A DNA stretch of 6,212 nucleotides from Thermodesulfovibrio sp. (GTDB lineage: Bacteria; Nitrospirota; Thermodesulfovibrionia; Thermodesulfovibrionales; JdFR-85). The translations under genes and the position numbers were made by a program. The notes beneath the pieces are model-generated. The model was not told the origin of the DNA. It saw nothing but the letters and a program-made list of their open reading frames with translations, and did no database searches. The stretch spans positions 1 through 6,212 of the forward strand of contig JALUSH010000026.1 of NCBI GenBank assembly GCA_027016675.1, written 5' to 3'. Below, piece by piece: positions 5,848-6,212 of the stretch. Position 1 is the first letter of the stretch. Every line of letters begins with the position of its first letter.

Positions 5848-6212
5848 TTATTTCTCTAATAACACAAATTTTCCATTCTTTACAGTCAACATCTCAAAGG
5901 AATCTATATCAAGTCCATTATGGTCAGTGGGAGAGAAGTTGAAGATACCACCTGTCCCGACAAAACCTTTCATGTTCTCGATAGCATCCCTCACCTTCTC
6001 TTTATCAATACCAGCCTTCTTTATGGCCTCTACAAGGATCATGAATGCATCATAGGCATGGCCTCCAAAGGTGCTTGCCTCTTCATGATAGCGCGATTCA
6101 TAATCCCTCTTGTATTTCATAAGCACAGGTTTTTGTGGATTATTGTCAGGCAGTTCTTCTGCAACCAAGAGTCTCCCTGCTGGAAAGATGATCCCCTCAG
6201 CCGCTGCACCTG
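5848..6212 (-). CDS. livK: Branched-chain amino acid type ABC transporter substrate-binding protein, C-terminal part (LivK-like)
   Basis: Only the last 120 codons are in the window. The frame is open to the right edge, so the signal peptide and N-terminal two thirds are missing. The fragment begins GAAAEGIIFPAGRLLVAEEL and continues with YKRDYESRY, GGHAYDAFMILVEAIKKAG and MKGFVGTGGIFNFSPTDHNG, closing with MLTVKNGKFVLLEK. This is the pattern of Leu/Ile/Val-type periplasmic binding proteins (Peripla_BP_6 class). The TTG at 6168 is an internal codon, not a start. As the first gene seen in the operon, it would deliver the ligand to LivHM. Such proteins bind branched-chain amino acids but also other amino acids, amides, urea or aromatic acids, so the substrate cannot be set from this fragment. 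The gene symbol denotes the family role. Confidence 0.9.
   Translation of the reverse strand, partial: GAAAEGIIFPAGRLLVAEELPDNNPQKPVLMKYKRDYESRYHEEASTFGGHAYDAFMILVEAIKKAGIDKEKVRDAIENMKGFVGTGGIFNFSPTDHNGLDIDSFEMLTVKNGKFVLLEK

Noticed and set aside
6166..6168. TTG at 6168 as the start of a small 106-residue protein
   Set aside because: The frame continues without a stop to the window edge and encodes family-typical sequence (GAAAEGIIFPAGRLL), so this is the inside of a cut binding-protein gene.

Overview
The window carries two transcription units that converge. On the + strand is one complete methyl-accepting chemotaxis protein (75-2105). On the - strand is a branched-chain amino acid type (HAAT/Liv) ABC transporter operon. 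In transcription order it reads: a substrate-binding protein cut by the right window edge (livK-like, 5848-6212), permease livH (4878-5768), permease livM (3806-4867), ATPase livG (2825-3589) and ATPase livF (2095-2832). No RNA gene, CRISPR array, transposase or phage gene was seen. The organism cannot be named from this sequence. A Gram-negative, motile bacterium of moderate GC is suggested by the periplasmic-sensor chemoreceptor, the free periplasmic binding protein and strong AGGAGG-type ribosome binding sites. The protein style resembles Deltaproteobacteria-like or Nitrospirota-like anaerobes, but that is an impression only.

Layout: 1-74 is a leader with a strong ribosome binding site. 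At 2095-2105 the chemoreceptor and livF coding regions overlap tail to tail, so no separate terminator lies between the convergent genes. The livG/livF junction overlaps by 8 bp and the livH/livM gap is 10 bp, both typical of coupled translation. The livK/livH gap (79 bp) holds a GC-rich hairpin (5789-5811) that may be a partial terminator separating the abundant binding protein from the membrane components.

The most unusual segment is the 216-bp gap between livM and livG. It contains a 133-bp palindromic element (3636-3768) with perfect 20-bp terminal inverted repeats enclosing two further perfect hairpins. It looks like a non-autonomous, MITE- or REP-like element lodged inside the operon. 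Read on the + strand, both inner hairpins expose an AGGA pentaloop, the shape bound by CsrA/RsmA proteins, although the operon itself is transcribed from the other strand.

Together, LivK would capture a small amino acid-like ligand in the periplasm and LivH/LivM would form the channel driven by LivG/LivF. The chemoreceptor has a double-Cache type periplasmic sensor and could sense a related small molecule, but nothing here proves a link. The genes themselves are ordinary, and no previously undescribed multi-gene system is evident. The palindromic element is the main item worth following.
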